Below are positions 39,616 to 52,000 of a stretch of DNA of 64,000 bases, one piece after another (the first letter of the stretch is position 1; each line of letters begins with the position of its first letter). A program made the position numbers and the translations under genes. The notes below the pieces were generated by a model, which was given only the letters and a program-made list of their open reading frames with translations, made no database searches and was not told the origin of the DNA. The stretch is from Centroberyx gerrardi (lineage: Eukaryota; Chordata; Actinopteri; Beryciformes; Berycidae): contig NC_136017.1 of NCBI RefSeq assembly GCF_048128805.1, forward strand, positions 14,284,307-14,348,306. The letters are read 5' to 3'.

Positions 39616-40549
39616 CTTTCCTAGTTGACTGAAGTGCCTCTGGTTGCCATTGGAGACGGAGGTACGCACGCACGTCGCCGTTTGTGCGGTGACGTCGGTT
39701 TACGTAAGGCACGCAGCTCCAGATGATGGAATGCAAAATCAAAAAGAGAGCCTATTGAATTGAGCTGCCTTTCATATTTTATTACGAAGTTCATCGACTT
39801 TCTTACAAGCAAAATTATATTCACAAATTAAAATCTCTTTTTATTTATTTTAACTGAAGGCAAACGACATTATTTCATGTAGCTGCCATAGTAACGACAT
39901 AATAGCATTTTGACCTCCACTGACAGAAAAGCAATGAAAACGATGAATTTGAATTTGAATTATTTACGGGTTTTTTTGTCTTTTATAGGCTGATATAGCC
40001 TACCTGCCTTATTAAACCAATAAAATTTAGCTATTGTAACGTTTTATCCTAATGGAAAAAAGTCCATACAGACATCACATTAATCTGACAAAACGGTCGG
40101 TTTATTTGAGATATAAAAAGAGTGTAGCACACTAGCACGCAAACCCATTTTAACTGATAGGCTCATCCTCCAAAATCAGCTTAATTCAACTAACATAGGA
40201 AAAGACAGCAATTGGAAAAAGTGACAATGTAGCCCAGCCCATAACACAAGTCTGTATAGTTACTTATCTTTCCTTCGTATTGGCATAATATTGGCATTGC
40301 CTGCTGTTTAATAGGCTGAACTGACACCTGTTGCTTCCTGCCAAGGGGTTTAATGGCGACTGTTGAATGGAACATTTAACTATAAATGGCTAGAGAGACA
40401 GGAAACAGCGTGATGGGGTTGCAACATTCATCAGTGAAAATATCATGTGTGAAATATGGAGGTGTGGGTCAGTTCAAAGCAGGATCAGTGAGTGTAAACG
40501 GCCACTTTAAGGAAAACCAGACAGCTGGAGTCATCATAGAACGAACAGA

Positions 40550-40554
<5 letters not shown>

Positions 40555-40612
<58 letters not shown>
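40555..40612. repeat. (GA)n microsatellite
   Basis: Near-perfect GA run of about 58 bp. The 110-residue ORF through it (RERERE) is not a gene. Confidence 0.9.
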
Positions 40613-40616
<4 letters not shown>

Positions 40617-41002
40617 CAACAGAACTGGTTACTGATCTGTCATATAACAGCCACCACAGTCTGGATGGGAGCTATAGGCTTATTACTCCGGGGCCACAGA
40701 TGGCTCAGCCAGGTTTAATCCTCTTTCATATTAGTCCCACTCCTCCTCTCCTACTCCTCTCATTCTCCCCAGCCCGTCTTCTCCTCTCTGTTCTTCCTCC
40801 TCTTCCTCCTCTCCTCCTCCTCCGGCTCTCCTCTAGATACTAATTCTGGAGATATGAGGCATTTGAAGAGATATGGAGGTATTGTTCTATTGGAAAGATA
40901 ACGGAATTTCTGTGGTGTAAAGCTACTCAGAATGAGAACATATGTTTTCCGGTCATAACTTTCACAATAAAAGCTTTATTATTTGGGTTTCCATCCAATG
41001 AA

Positions 41003-41063
41003 CCCCCCCCCCCCCCCCCCCCCCCCCCCCATGAACCCCCCCCCCCCCCCCCCCCCCCCCCCC
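41003..41063. repeat. Twin C28 homopolymer tracts separated by ATGAA
   Basis: Two runs of 28 cytosines (41,003-41,030, 41,036-41,063) are separated by ATGAA, and the first is also preceded by ATGAA. This suggests a tandem duplication of the unit ATGAA-C28. Confidence 0.9.
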
Positions 41064-41649
41064 ATCAAATTACAAAAGTTGAAGGGAAACACCGACGTCA
41101 AAGAAGTTAAGCTGTACGATGATAAATAATAATGGAAATACATTTTTTGGTTGGATCTTGGTTCAGTTTCATTGCACAAAAATGAAAAAGTGGCTTTAGC
41201 CTTTCTATAATGTTGTCTGTAAAATATATGTCCGCCACAACCTCTCAGAAATGTGCATTCCTTTGTTTTTGTCTTTGGATGAAAGCATGAAATATGGTCA
41301 ACATTTGCTGACACCAAAAAGCAAAAACAACTTGCCCAATATTAATACATTCTTGAAACACTCTTTCCATTTTTCTTGTGAATGAGTAGCCTATTTTTTT
41401 TCCTTTTTTTTGACATTCAGGAAGCTGATTTATTCACTTCAATCCAGCTGATAGAAACACATCAAATTCCCATTTTTTTTGTGCGGCATTTTGAAAGGTT
41501 GTGTAAAAGTTGCATGACAGTTGGACATAGCTGTTAACGAATTTGGGTTGGAGCGGCTTGTTGCGTAGTAGCAACGCTTTTATTTTGAAGGCAACATCGC
41601 TGTGTTTCCGGTCTTCTCCTGCCTGTGGCTGACTTGACGCAGATCTGAA

Positions 41650-41864
41650 CATGCGCCTTATATCGACAGATCTCCGGAGGAAACTAATGCGCAGCTCAAC
41701 TCTGGCCGCTGTGGATCACGGAGCGGTCCAAACCCTGTTTCATGTTCAGTGCAGGTCGTGGATCCGTCTGACTTTATTGCCTTATAGACTGATATTGTTT
41801 TTTTTCCCAGCTCCATAATCGGTTATTGATCTTCCATCATTGTTGTCGGGGATGCGTCCATATT
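41650..41864 (+). promoter_or_regulatory. Candidate promoter/leader exon for rp1l1
   Basis: This CpG-richer stretch contains GCGCAGCTCAACTCTGGCCG and ends in CCATATTG|GTAAGCTT, a good donor. The first coding exon of rp1l1 starts with an acceptor (CCCTCAG before 48,147) and 19 bp of leader, so an upstream noncoding exon must exist. This is the best candidate seen. The link is inferred. Confidence 0.25.
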
Positions 41865-41951
41865 GGTAAGCTTGATCTTATTCTTTTTTTTAACTCCTGT
41901 TGCTTTACAGTAAACAATAGGCGCTTTTAAACTCAAATAGAATATGTTCTG

Positions 41952-41955
<4 letters not shown>

Positions 41956-42000
<45 letters not shown>

Positions 42001-42082
42001 GTATAAGTGCCTATGAGTGTGTGAGTGTGAAGGCTATACGTTTGTGCTTGTATAGGCTACGTCCCTCCGTGTGTGTGTGTGT

Positions 42083-42114
<32 letters not shown>

Positions 42115-42179
42115 CTTTGTTGTATAAGTGCTTGTGAGTGTGAAGGCTATATGTTTGTGTTTGTATAGGTTATGTCCCT

Positions 42180-42215
<36 letters not shown>
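41956..42215. repeat. TG-array minisatellite with duplicated ~70-bp spacer
   Basis: Three (TG)n blocks are separated by two related spacers (about 41,999-42,070 and 42,117-42,182). Both contain GTTGTATAAGTGC, GTGAAGGCTATA and TTGTATAGG, and both end GTCCCTC. The period is about 115 bp. Confidence 0.8.
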
Positions 42216-42216
<1 letters not shown>

Positions 42217-43478
42217 GTTCCAGTTGTGTGGGATCTGAGGATGAGGTGAGTCACACACACCTGCTTATGGGATAAGTGTGTGTGTGTGGGGGTGTGTGTG
42301 TGCGTGTGTGTGTGTGTGTGCGTTAAGAGAGAGTGAAGGGCTGAGCAGCTATACAGAGGAAAGAGTGGACAGACACATGTAGGCCACATCATATAACCTA
42401 TGGTATTTCTTTTCATTTGTCTTGGTGAATCTGTATAGTTTAATTCTAATGTAAATGAGTGCAACACACACACACACATTCCTACACCTTTCCTGCATAC
42501 ATCTTTATGATGTTAATTCATACTATACATGATAGTAAGTAGCATTGAACTGATGTGAGTTATAGACAGGGTCTTTTAAGGGGATAAAAAGCATAAATTC
42601 TTGCTTTTTCTTGCTGAGAAGAAAATAATACTCTTTTGTTCATATTGGTGGTTGTTTGCGTCATGATGATCACCGACTGAAGGCCACCTTTTTATTTAAC
42701 ACTACGTCACTGTAGATATGTAACTTGTCCAAAGCAATGTGGCAGCATGGCACCCATCTTTGTTGCTCAGCGCTCATTGCTGTGTCAATCAAACAGTGTG
42801 TCCAGTACTGTGACTTTGTCTTTTTCCTTGGATTTTCTGTTGCTGCAGTTTGAGTTTCTCTTTTCTCTGTCTGTTCAGCCATGGTGGCTATCACTGCTCA
42901 TGCTAACTACCCATGATTTTTCCCAGGAAAGAGCTACTAGGCACCGGGTGTTTAGAACAGCAAATGGAAAAGCCATTTTATATGAAAAATGTTGCAGATT
43001 ATTACTTTAAGACTTGAATGGAATTGTCTCATGATTATTCAATATCTCTAAAGTGAGACTGGGAGAGTCTTAAGACTGTAGTGGGTGGGGAGGTTTTGTT
43101 CCAGAACAGAGAACAGGCTGGAAAGTGAAATCTCAGCAGCTGGTGAAGTCATGGTTGAGTCACGGGTATTGATCAACAACCCAATCAAACCTCCACAGAT
43201 GTATTATGGTCATTTTGTGCTATGGGGCAAGAAAAATCTCACTCGTGCCCCTTTAAGTTACTTAGGGACTAGTAGAGTTCAGTGAAGTGACGTTTCCATG
43301 CCTCAAATACTATTGGGAAGTGATGAATCGCGAGTTGATCTATCTACAAAGAGTATCCATGTGCTGCAGCAGTTCTCCAGAGACTGACTTCCTGGTTTGG
43401 CTGCCTAGCACCTGTCAGCACAGGAACTACTCATCCCTGACTTCCTGTCTTCCCAGAATTCTCCGAGGCCCACCCACG

Positions 43479-43509
<31 letters not shown>

Positions 43510-43962
43510 ATCAGAGCTGTAAACCTTAGTGTCACACCTAGTGAAGCATATGCCGGATACAGACTTGTGAAATACCAGTTATGATATGAATGATCATTTG
43601 ACTTTTTCCAAGTCAAATGAAGGTAATATCCGGCTTATTTTTCTGGCTGTTCTGTTGTTTGGGTCAGGTTTGTATTTTACTCTTAAAGAGTAAGTAAACA
43701 CCAAACCCATATCTATGTAAAGCCTGACATCTAATGGTAAAAAGCATGCTGCTGAAATTACCATCTGCTATTGGCTGATCTTTAGTGCCAGGTGATGTCA
43801 CCACCTGCTGTACTCTATAGAAGGTGACAGTAGAAAGCAGCAAGACATTTATGTATATGAAAAAGATGTGGATTATTACTATGAAACATAGAGAACATAA
43901 TGTTGTGCATCTTACTGCTTAATTAGATTCAGCAATTGTTAAATTTAATGAGCAACTGGGGA

Positions 43963-43965
<3 letters not shown>

Positions 43966-44030
<65 letters not shown>
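43966..44030. repeat. (CT)n microsatellite
   Basis: Uninterrupted CT run of about 65 bp. Confidence 0.93.
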
Positions 44031-44032
<2 letters not shown>

Positions 44033-44265
44033 AGATGCCTGACAGGTGATGCCACTATTAAGTTCAGGCCAGGCTTGGCATTAATGGATCACTGTCAAGT
44101 CTTTTTTTACAAAGCTTCCCTTCAGTTTACTTCTGTCTCCTGCTGCAAGTCACTCTGTCTCTACCTGCCGTTCACCTTAACTCAGTTCACCTACATTTAT
44201 AGAACAAGCGAGGTAAATAGAGACAGAGAGAGAGAATGAGATGTGCTGAAAAGTTAAGCTCTCCA

Positions 44266-44303
<38 letters not shown>

Positions 44304-44880
44304 CCACACACAAGCGTCTACAGCGCCACCTTGCTGCCTTAAAGAGGCGGTGGAAATCCAAGCCCCTGAAAATAGTCTAAATAACGGATGTACATTTTTG
44401 ACTTTAGAACCTCAAACAGGACCAGAAGACGAGGCCCATATAAGCAGCTACACTGCATCCAGAGTGCATGAAGAACACCACCATCTTGGTCTCACCATAG
44501 CAACCCCCCCCCCCCACCCCACCCCCCACTCCACACACACACACACACACAAGTCAGATCCCAGGTACTTAAGCAGGCTTTGCGTTCTATCCTTAGCCTC
44601 CCCTCCCCTCCTCTCTTCTCCTCTCCTCTCCTCTTCTCTCTGCTCATTTCTCCTCCCTCCCCTCCACCCCCCACCCTCCTCTACCCTCCTCCACCGCCCG
44701 ATTACCGCCCGCCATTTTACCAGGAGAGCCTTTGGAACCTGGGGCTATGCTATCCATCTCAGTGCGTGACCCAAGCGGCAGAGGCAGCACCCCGAGAGGG
44801 TAGAAACACATTCGCTTCAGCTTTTTTCGTGTCTCTTTGGACCATGTTTCCTGACTATGTGAGTAGTGCAGTATGTATAC

Positions 44881-45430
44881 TGGTAAAAATGTTTTTATAG
44901 GTGATATAAAAATGGTTCTTTAGCTGATATATAGTGGATAAATGGTGCTATAGTTGATAAACAGTGGTAGAAATGGTTCTTCAGTTGATATACAGTGCTA
45001 AAAATGGTTTACACGTTGATAAATAATGGTAAAATTGGTTCTTTAGTTGATATATAGTGGCAAAACATGGTTCTATAGTTCGTAAATACTGGTAAACTTG
45101 CTTCTTTAGTCGATGTATAGTGAAAATAGTTATTAAGTTGATATACAGTGATAGAATTGGGTCTGTAGTTAATATATGGTGGTAAGAATGGATCTTTGGT
45201 TGATATATATAGTGGTAAAAATTGTGTTAAGGTGATATATGGTGGTAAGAAGTGGGTCTATAGTTGATAGATAATGGTAAAATGGCTCTTTAATTGATAA
45301 ATAGTGGTAAAAGACGGTCTATAGTTATTATATATAGTGGTAAAATTGGTTCTATAGATGATATATAGTGGTAATAATGGCTCTATAATGGATATATAGC
45401 GGTGAATGTAGGTCTGTAGCTGGTAAGCCA
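44881..45430. repeat. Diverged ~31-bp tandem repeat, about 17 units
   Basis: The degenerate unit TTGATATATAGTGGTAAAA followed by ATGGTTCTATAG recurs over 550 bp with frequent substitutions and small indels. It has no open frame across it and reads as an old AT-rich minisatellite. Confidence 0.8.
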
Positions 45431-47995
45431 GCGTATGTAATGTACATTTTCCATCATATTGTTTTCAGAAGTCTTGAAATGTGTTCATGTGATGTTCATG
45501 AAGGGCCTGAACTGTTGGTCCAGTACCCATAATTCCTTGCCTTTTGTATCAAGGAACGGTATCAATGGAGAATCAAGCTTTATGTATTGATTATCTCTTG
45601 AATGTTAAGTGTGAACAAGAAAAATGAAAATACAGCTATTTTATTCAAGACTATTATATTAGTACTATTAATGGATGGGGTTATCTGTGCCTGTGTATGC
45701 GTGTGCTTGTGTAAACATTAACCTCACTTGATGTTGGATTAAGTTGCCTCTTTCAGCCTCAGCGGGGGAAATAATTTTAAGCCGAGTTCTTAGCCTGCAG
45801 AGTTCTTTCCACAGGTTGGGAAGGCATTAATCCTGAATCAAGGTACAGGCCTACTTTCAGTCCAACAGCAGGTTGCATTGGCCTCAATCACTAATTTACT
45901 GGGGCTTTTAGGATGATATGAGAATGGAGGAAATGAGGTGAAATTGAAAATGAGGTTCAGGTATACAGCGGGGGAATCAGACACTTTTTCTTTTGACAGG
46001 AACCAGTCGTTGCCTCTCTTTCGCCCTGGAAACCAATGATTTGCTGACATGGCTCATTTGAAAACCTTAAAACTCATTATTGGAATCATTCACTGTTTTT
46101 TAAGAAAAGGGAATGTGATATCAGAGCTACCAGGGCTACATTTCAGCTCGAAGAGAATTAACATGGTCCTGTTAGAAAGACGGAGAGAGAGAAAGTCAGG
46201 TCAGAGTTGAAGAAGGATTAGGGAGCAGAGTGAGGCAGCTTCAGGTGGGGAGTGTCCACAGCTAAGAACAGTGATCTGGCCTGCAGTCTTGGGAGTTAAG
46301 ACGCCCGCTAAGCTCGCTGACAACACTCAACGTTCAGCTTTGAAAGTCATTACCACAGTCAATACATTGAACTTGATCTTTTACGAAATGAAAGTAAATA
46401 AGTAAAGTGAAATGTGATCTGTGATCTGTTGCCCAGGTAGCGCCTACTCCTGTTTAACTGTTTTCAATACTTTTTATTCCTTATGTTCAAATTCATCTGT
46501 CAGTTCACATGTTGCAACTGTCATGCACACAGTACTGTCATGTAACAAAAAAAAACAGATTTACTACAATTTCAATTGGTTTGAATGGGTCTCATGGGTG
46601 ACGTGTGATGTTATGAAGCAAAGTGACACAGTATACGGACTATATTATGCAATGTGGTTTCTGTAGGCCGAAGCAGGACAGAAACCTTTTACGTCCGATC
46701 CAAATAGGATTTCTAGATGCGGTAGCCTGCACCTCTAAATATAGCAGGCTGTGGGAAGCTCTGTGTTTAACCTCTAATGCATGTGGCTGTATGCATTTGA
46801 TATTGCCAATTTACATGATGAGAGAAATTCTGTTGAATGCCGGTTTATACCAAGACCATCCTTCATATGAGAAGGGTCTTCTGTACCAAAATCGACTGAA
46901 CAGAGCAGAGATTTTCTGGTCCAGCCATACTAGGACAATCATTGTCTTTTGGATTGTATCATTTAAAGATATGAGAGGCTAATTTAGTGTTTAATCACAT
47001 CCAGGCCTGAACATTGAGGAACTGTGTAGACTTTTTTCAAGTGGATGTTGTTGAACAAGTGGTGCATTACTCTATATTCTTGATCACAGTTCTTGATCAC
47101 ACTATATGATCATTTCTAAGAATATGCAAAGTGAAGCTGTATCTATTGCATACATAGCTTCAGTAATGATAGAAGAGAATACTTTTAGCTTTTTATTAAT
47201 CACAGAAAATTGGAGAAAATGAATGTAACTGATTTTGACTTTAAGGCCTTTGATAAATCCGGATTGTAAATGATCCTAAGTCATATAGCAGATGGCCTGT
47301 TGAGGGAGTCCCATGCAGCAAGTACAAGAAATACTAACACTGCAAAGCTGAAGCAGCTTGAGTGTTGCACGAGTCACACATACTGTATGTACTGTTGCAC
47401 GAGTGGTCTTTGTGACTTTAATTCAGTGTCCCGATATAGTTCACTCCATCCCATTTCAATGAAGTGTGTGTAACAACACATCTTACTTTTCATCTAATGT
47501 TATTTTTTTGCAATCTATTTGTTCATATAAACAATAATGGATGGAGGAAAGCAAGACTTCCAGATATGTCAGGGAACAAAACATTTTCCTGGCAGCCTGC
47601 AGGCTTGATGTGGAAGTAACTTACTCCAGAATGTTCCCCCTATAGTAGCCAGATGTCCGAGCTAACACCCCATAGTGTCAGTTAGTCCTGTTAGTGGATC
47701 AGCGCCTGGTGAACTGTCACCTCATTGTCCTGAATCCCTAATCAAACACCCCGATTAACGTTTTTGGCTCTGTGTGTGTGGTTAGATTATAATGCTTTAC
47801 GCATCAAACAGCCAATACAATGAAAGATGAATCTCTGAAATGAAAACTTTGTAATGGAATTACTCTTTCATAACTGTGCTGGATGTGTTTCACAAGCAAA
47901 CTAGCTAATGCTTAGTAGATTTCAAAACAGACAGAAATTAAGTTTGGGCTGATAGAGATGATTTTGCAAGAGAATGACAGTCAAAAATGCCCTGT

Positions 47996-48034
<39 letters not shown>

Positions 48035-48165
48035 AAAGGCTTAATGTGACCTTTGCTGATACTTTTAAGTGCTTTGCCATTCTGCTTCTTTAGGATTGAA
48101 AGCTGGTCTAAAATATGTGTATGTTTTGTGTGTGTGTACCCCTCAGGTGTGTGTGAGAGGGCAGC

Positions 48166-48998
48166 ATGTATTCGGCCCAGGTAGGGCTGTGGGACCCCCA
48201 GCCCCCGTTTAAATATGACTCGCCCCTTCCCCCGCCGCCCCCTCCCACCTCGCGCCTCGTCCATGTGACCACGGCCGCCCCGGCCAAGCGGATCACCTTC
48301 TACAAAAGTGGCGACAGCCAGTTCGGGGGCGTCAGGATGGCCATCCACAAGCGCAGCTTCAAATGCTTCGACGCCCTGCTGGACGACCTTTCCCAAAAGG
48401 TCAGTGGGACAGGCTTCACAGCTCTGATCCACACTTTACTAGAGGTTTCTTTTGAAGCAGTCGGTATAGATGCAGATGCACTTTCCCCAGCTCACTCTGT
48501 ATGGCATTACTATCACCAGGGGAGCTCTAGGTGACAGTAACTGCTACATGAGCAGCTCCTTAAATCTTAACCTGTCCTCAAATATATTCCTCTCCCTTCC
48601 CTTGGGAAAGATTCCAGTCGAAATTACTTTTCCTTGGCTCCTCTATGATTTTATTCCAATTCCAAAATGCCATCTCAGTATTTTCAAATGCGGTGATTAA
48701 GGGCAGCTTAGAATTGAAGAAATGTATTATTTTGCCACTGACTATTGAAGTCTCATTTGCAGCCACACAATGTAATGTAGCATTACAAGATATTAGTGTT
48801 ATTAAGTTCAGCTGTGAACAGTTGTATGACCAGTACAGTTCCTGGCCACTTCTGATAATGTTAAAACTGTTTAGAGTGATCTATACAATAATGGATATTG
48901 TGAGCCATTGATCACACAGCAACTGAAAATTCTGTCATCCAGAAAGTGCTTTTGTGTGCACTTGTGCATACATGAATCGCTTGTTCTGTGTTTGATGC

Positions 48999-49036
<38 letters not shown>

Positions 49037-52000
49037 CTGCGTGCGTGCGTACACATACAGGTGCCCCTGCCTTTTGGCGTGCGGAACGTGACCACCCCCC
49101 GCGGCACCCACAGCATCAAACACCTGGAGCAGCTCCAGGACGGAGGCTGCTACCTCTGCTCCGACCGGCGCCACGCTAAGCCGATCAACATGGAGCTAGC
49201 CGGCAAACGGCCGGCCGTCTGGCACCATCACACCCGGAGGCCCCAGCCGCCCGAAGCCTCGTCCGCGGCCCCGCCCGGCCACCTGCCTTACAGGCAGCGG
49301 CGGATCCTGCTGGTGAAGAACAGCGAGCCGGGGCTGAGGAGGAGCGTGGTGCTGAGCAGGAGGTCCACCAGGAGCCTCAGGGCCTTCCTGGACGAGATCT
49401 CCGAGGTGATGCAGTTCCACGTCCGCAAGCTCTACACTGTCGAGGGGCGCAAGGTAATGTGCATGTCTGTGTGTGCACCACTGTGTGTGTGCATATATAC
49501 TGTGCATATATATATACCATGTAAGCCCATGTCCTTCCAATTACCTGATTCAAATACACTTATGTACTCAGGAGGACCCAGGCTCTGTGCTTGCTTGCGT
49601 GCGTTTGTTTGTTTGTTTGTTCATGTGTGACGCTTTTTGCAATGTGCACTGCTTAGGGAAATTACAGTATGCACTGTTTAGGTGGCACAGAGCCCCCAGA
49701 GCCCTGCATAATGCAAATACAATATGCGCTCATACACCAGGCAGCACTGTAGAAGTCAAACAACCAACTGCAGACTGGTGCGCTGTACATCCACATACCA
49801 GGAAGTAGTAGAGTTTTTAAAGTCAACATAGTTTCACTCACTCCAATCATGCATAACCCCCCGACCTCCACCTGAGCACCTAGAACTTGTTGAAGTATGT
49901 ATAGCAGTTTGAGGAGTTTATCATGTACCATGCATCAGTGGTTGTCTGTATATGTCAGTAATTGGATTGTCTACAGCCTTTTGTATTGCAGATGATGAGC
50001 TCTGTAGATGAAAATCCTGACGTGTGTGTGTTTATTTCTAGATTGACAGCGTGCAGAGCTTGATGACGTGTCCTGGTGTGTTGGTGTGTGTGGGTCGGGA
50101 GGCCTTCAGTCCGTTGCTGTTAGACTTCATCAGGAAGAGCTCGGAGGAGAAGCTGCCTGGTCTGGGCAGCAGGTCCCCCGGTCTGGGCCCCAGGACCCCA
50201 GGGAACGGGGCGCGGTCCCCAGCTACTCAAGGAGGAAGGTCCCCCCCTCATGGAGCTCGCTCCAGAGCCAGCGAGTATAGTGAAGGCCATGAGAGCAAGA
50301 AAAACTGTAGGTTGTTTGGGACTCAGTATGTGTAAAGAAAAATAATGGCAAATTGTATACAGTGTGAGCAAGGTCTTTGTACATAGGTACAGTATTTGAG
50401 TGAGCACATGATACACAAACATCAACATCACCATAGACCTGAAATAAATGATAATCCAGTAAGAAAAGCTAAAAAGAGAAATTTGAGAATGTATGTGTTT
50501 ACATCCGCATTACAGTAAGAAGTATTATTAATTTTTCTCTACACTCTTTGCTTTTCTCTCTCTCTTTTCAGTGAACTTTGGTCTGCAAACCAAGAAGAGC
50601 ATCATCCACCCGCGCTCCGATTCCTCAAACCCCTCCACCCGTTTCTCTCTGTCTTCGGAGAAGTCGTACCCCAACGGCCTCAGCACCTGCTCCCACTCCC
50701 AGGGCAGGGCAGCCATTATGAACGACGACATTGAAAAGCGTGTCCTGGTCAACAAAGATGGCAGCCTCTCGGTGGAGATGAGGGTGCGCTTCCGCCTCCA
50801 AAATGACGAGGCCCTGCAGTGGTCCACGCAGATCAAAAAATCCCCATCTCTGACCAATGATTGCTGCCCCCTGAGCCAGGCCCACCCCCATTACCTGCAG
50901 CAGGGCCAATCAGAGAGCTGCTCTGACCCTGACTCTGCCTCCTTCGACCCAGAGGGTGCCGATTATGCCAACCGGCCTCTGCAGCGCGCCCTGGAGAACC
51001 GCTGCCCCTGCTGCTACCAGAGACAGGAGCAGCATTATGACCTGTGGGAGAACCCCGCACACTGCCGCAAACAGCCTGCAGTTCCTCCCCCGCACGCATC
51101 CAGACACAGCCACACTATGGTGAGACACACCCACTCCTCCAGCTCCTCCTCCTCCTGTCATTCCCGGAGGGTGGTGCGCTGCCAGGCGAGGCTTTCCAAC
51201 TGCGGAGGAGCCCCTTGTTCGGAGCAGGGCCAGGTGGTCCAGGAAGAGATGTGTGTGACGGAGGAGGTTCAGCACAGAGTGGAGGTGGAGCAGGATGGAG
51301 ACACCCACGTGGAGGTGTGCAAGATCAGCCGGTGCTGCAGCCGCAGTGGAGTCACGGCCACGGACAGCAACCTGCGCCCTCACAGCAGGAAGTCAGTTGA
51401 GGATGACAGGAGCGAGGGAGGGGCTAGCAAATGTATGAGGCCCCATGATGAGCTGATGATGTCGGAGGGGGAGGAGCGTCCGCTATCTGCAGTCAGCAGC
51501 TCGTCACATGTCCTGCAGGCGCTGCAAGAGGACCCGGATGACGAGGATGACCTGCCACCTAGCGCCTCACAATGCTGCCATAGCAATGAGCCATCACCAC
51601 TCCCAACCTCCCAGACTCACCAGACTGCCCGACCACCAAGCAATGTCTCAGCCGGTTCCATCCACTCTACCAAACGCAGGAAGCAAACCTCCCAGGCTGA
51701 GGATGGGGGAGAGAAGGGAAGCAGGGCAGTATCTGCAGCCTCTTCCCGTCACTGTGGAGTAGCCACCCCACATTCAATGGCTGGAGCGGATGAGATGGAT
51801 CGAGCTACCAGCTCCAGGTCCAAAACAAGCCAAGCCTCTCGCAGGTCCACCAAGACCAGAAACCTAAATTTGGAGGAAGAGGGGGCAGCAGATGATGAGA
51901 ATGAGGAGGTGGAGGAGAGGGTAGCTAGTGGTTTGTCCAGGCATACGGGGCTCTCAGCGGGCTCTGGTCAGTCAAGGGCATCCAGCGCATGTCCTCATTG

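Larger units (their letters stand above)
39616..48146. other. Head-to-head intergenic region between the C8orf74 homologue and rp1l1
   Basis: The region is rich in simple repeats and has no confidently recognised gene. Contents: (GA)n at 40,555-40,612; twin C28 tracts at 41,003-41,063; a candidate rp1l1 leader exon ending at 41,864; TG arrays with a duplicated spacer (41,956-42,215); (CT)n at 43,487-43,504 and 43,966-44,030; (CA)n at 44,268-44,299; a pyrimidine-rich tract at 44,594-44,700; a diverged ~31-bp repeat (44,881-45,430); and (GT)n at 47,998-48,028. ORFs here are repeat-driven or unrecognised. Confidence 0.5.

Noticed and set aside
42034-42479. His/Thr-rich minus ORFs
   Set aside because: They come from (CA)n repeats.
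44236-44900. ORFs of 177 and 106 residues
   Set aside because: They run through (CA)n, poly-C and pyrimidine tracts with no homologous segment.
48938-49630. Minus-strand and extended plus-strand ORFs over the rp1l1 DCX exon
   Set aside because: They extend into TG-rich intron sequence or lie antisense to it. The splice-bounded exon 49,061-49,453 explains the signal.
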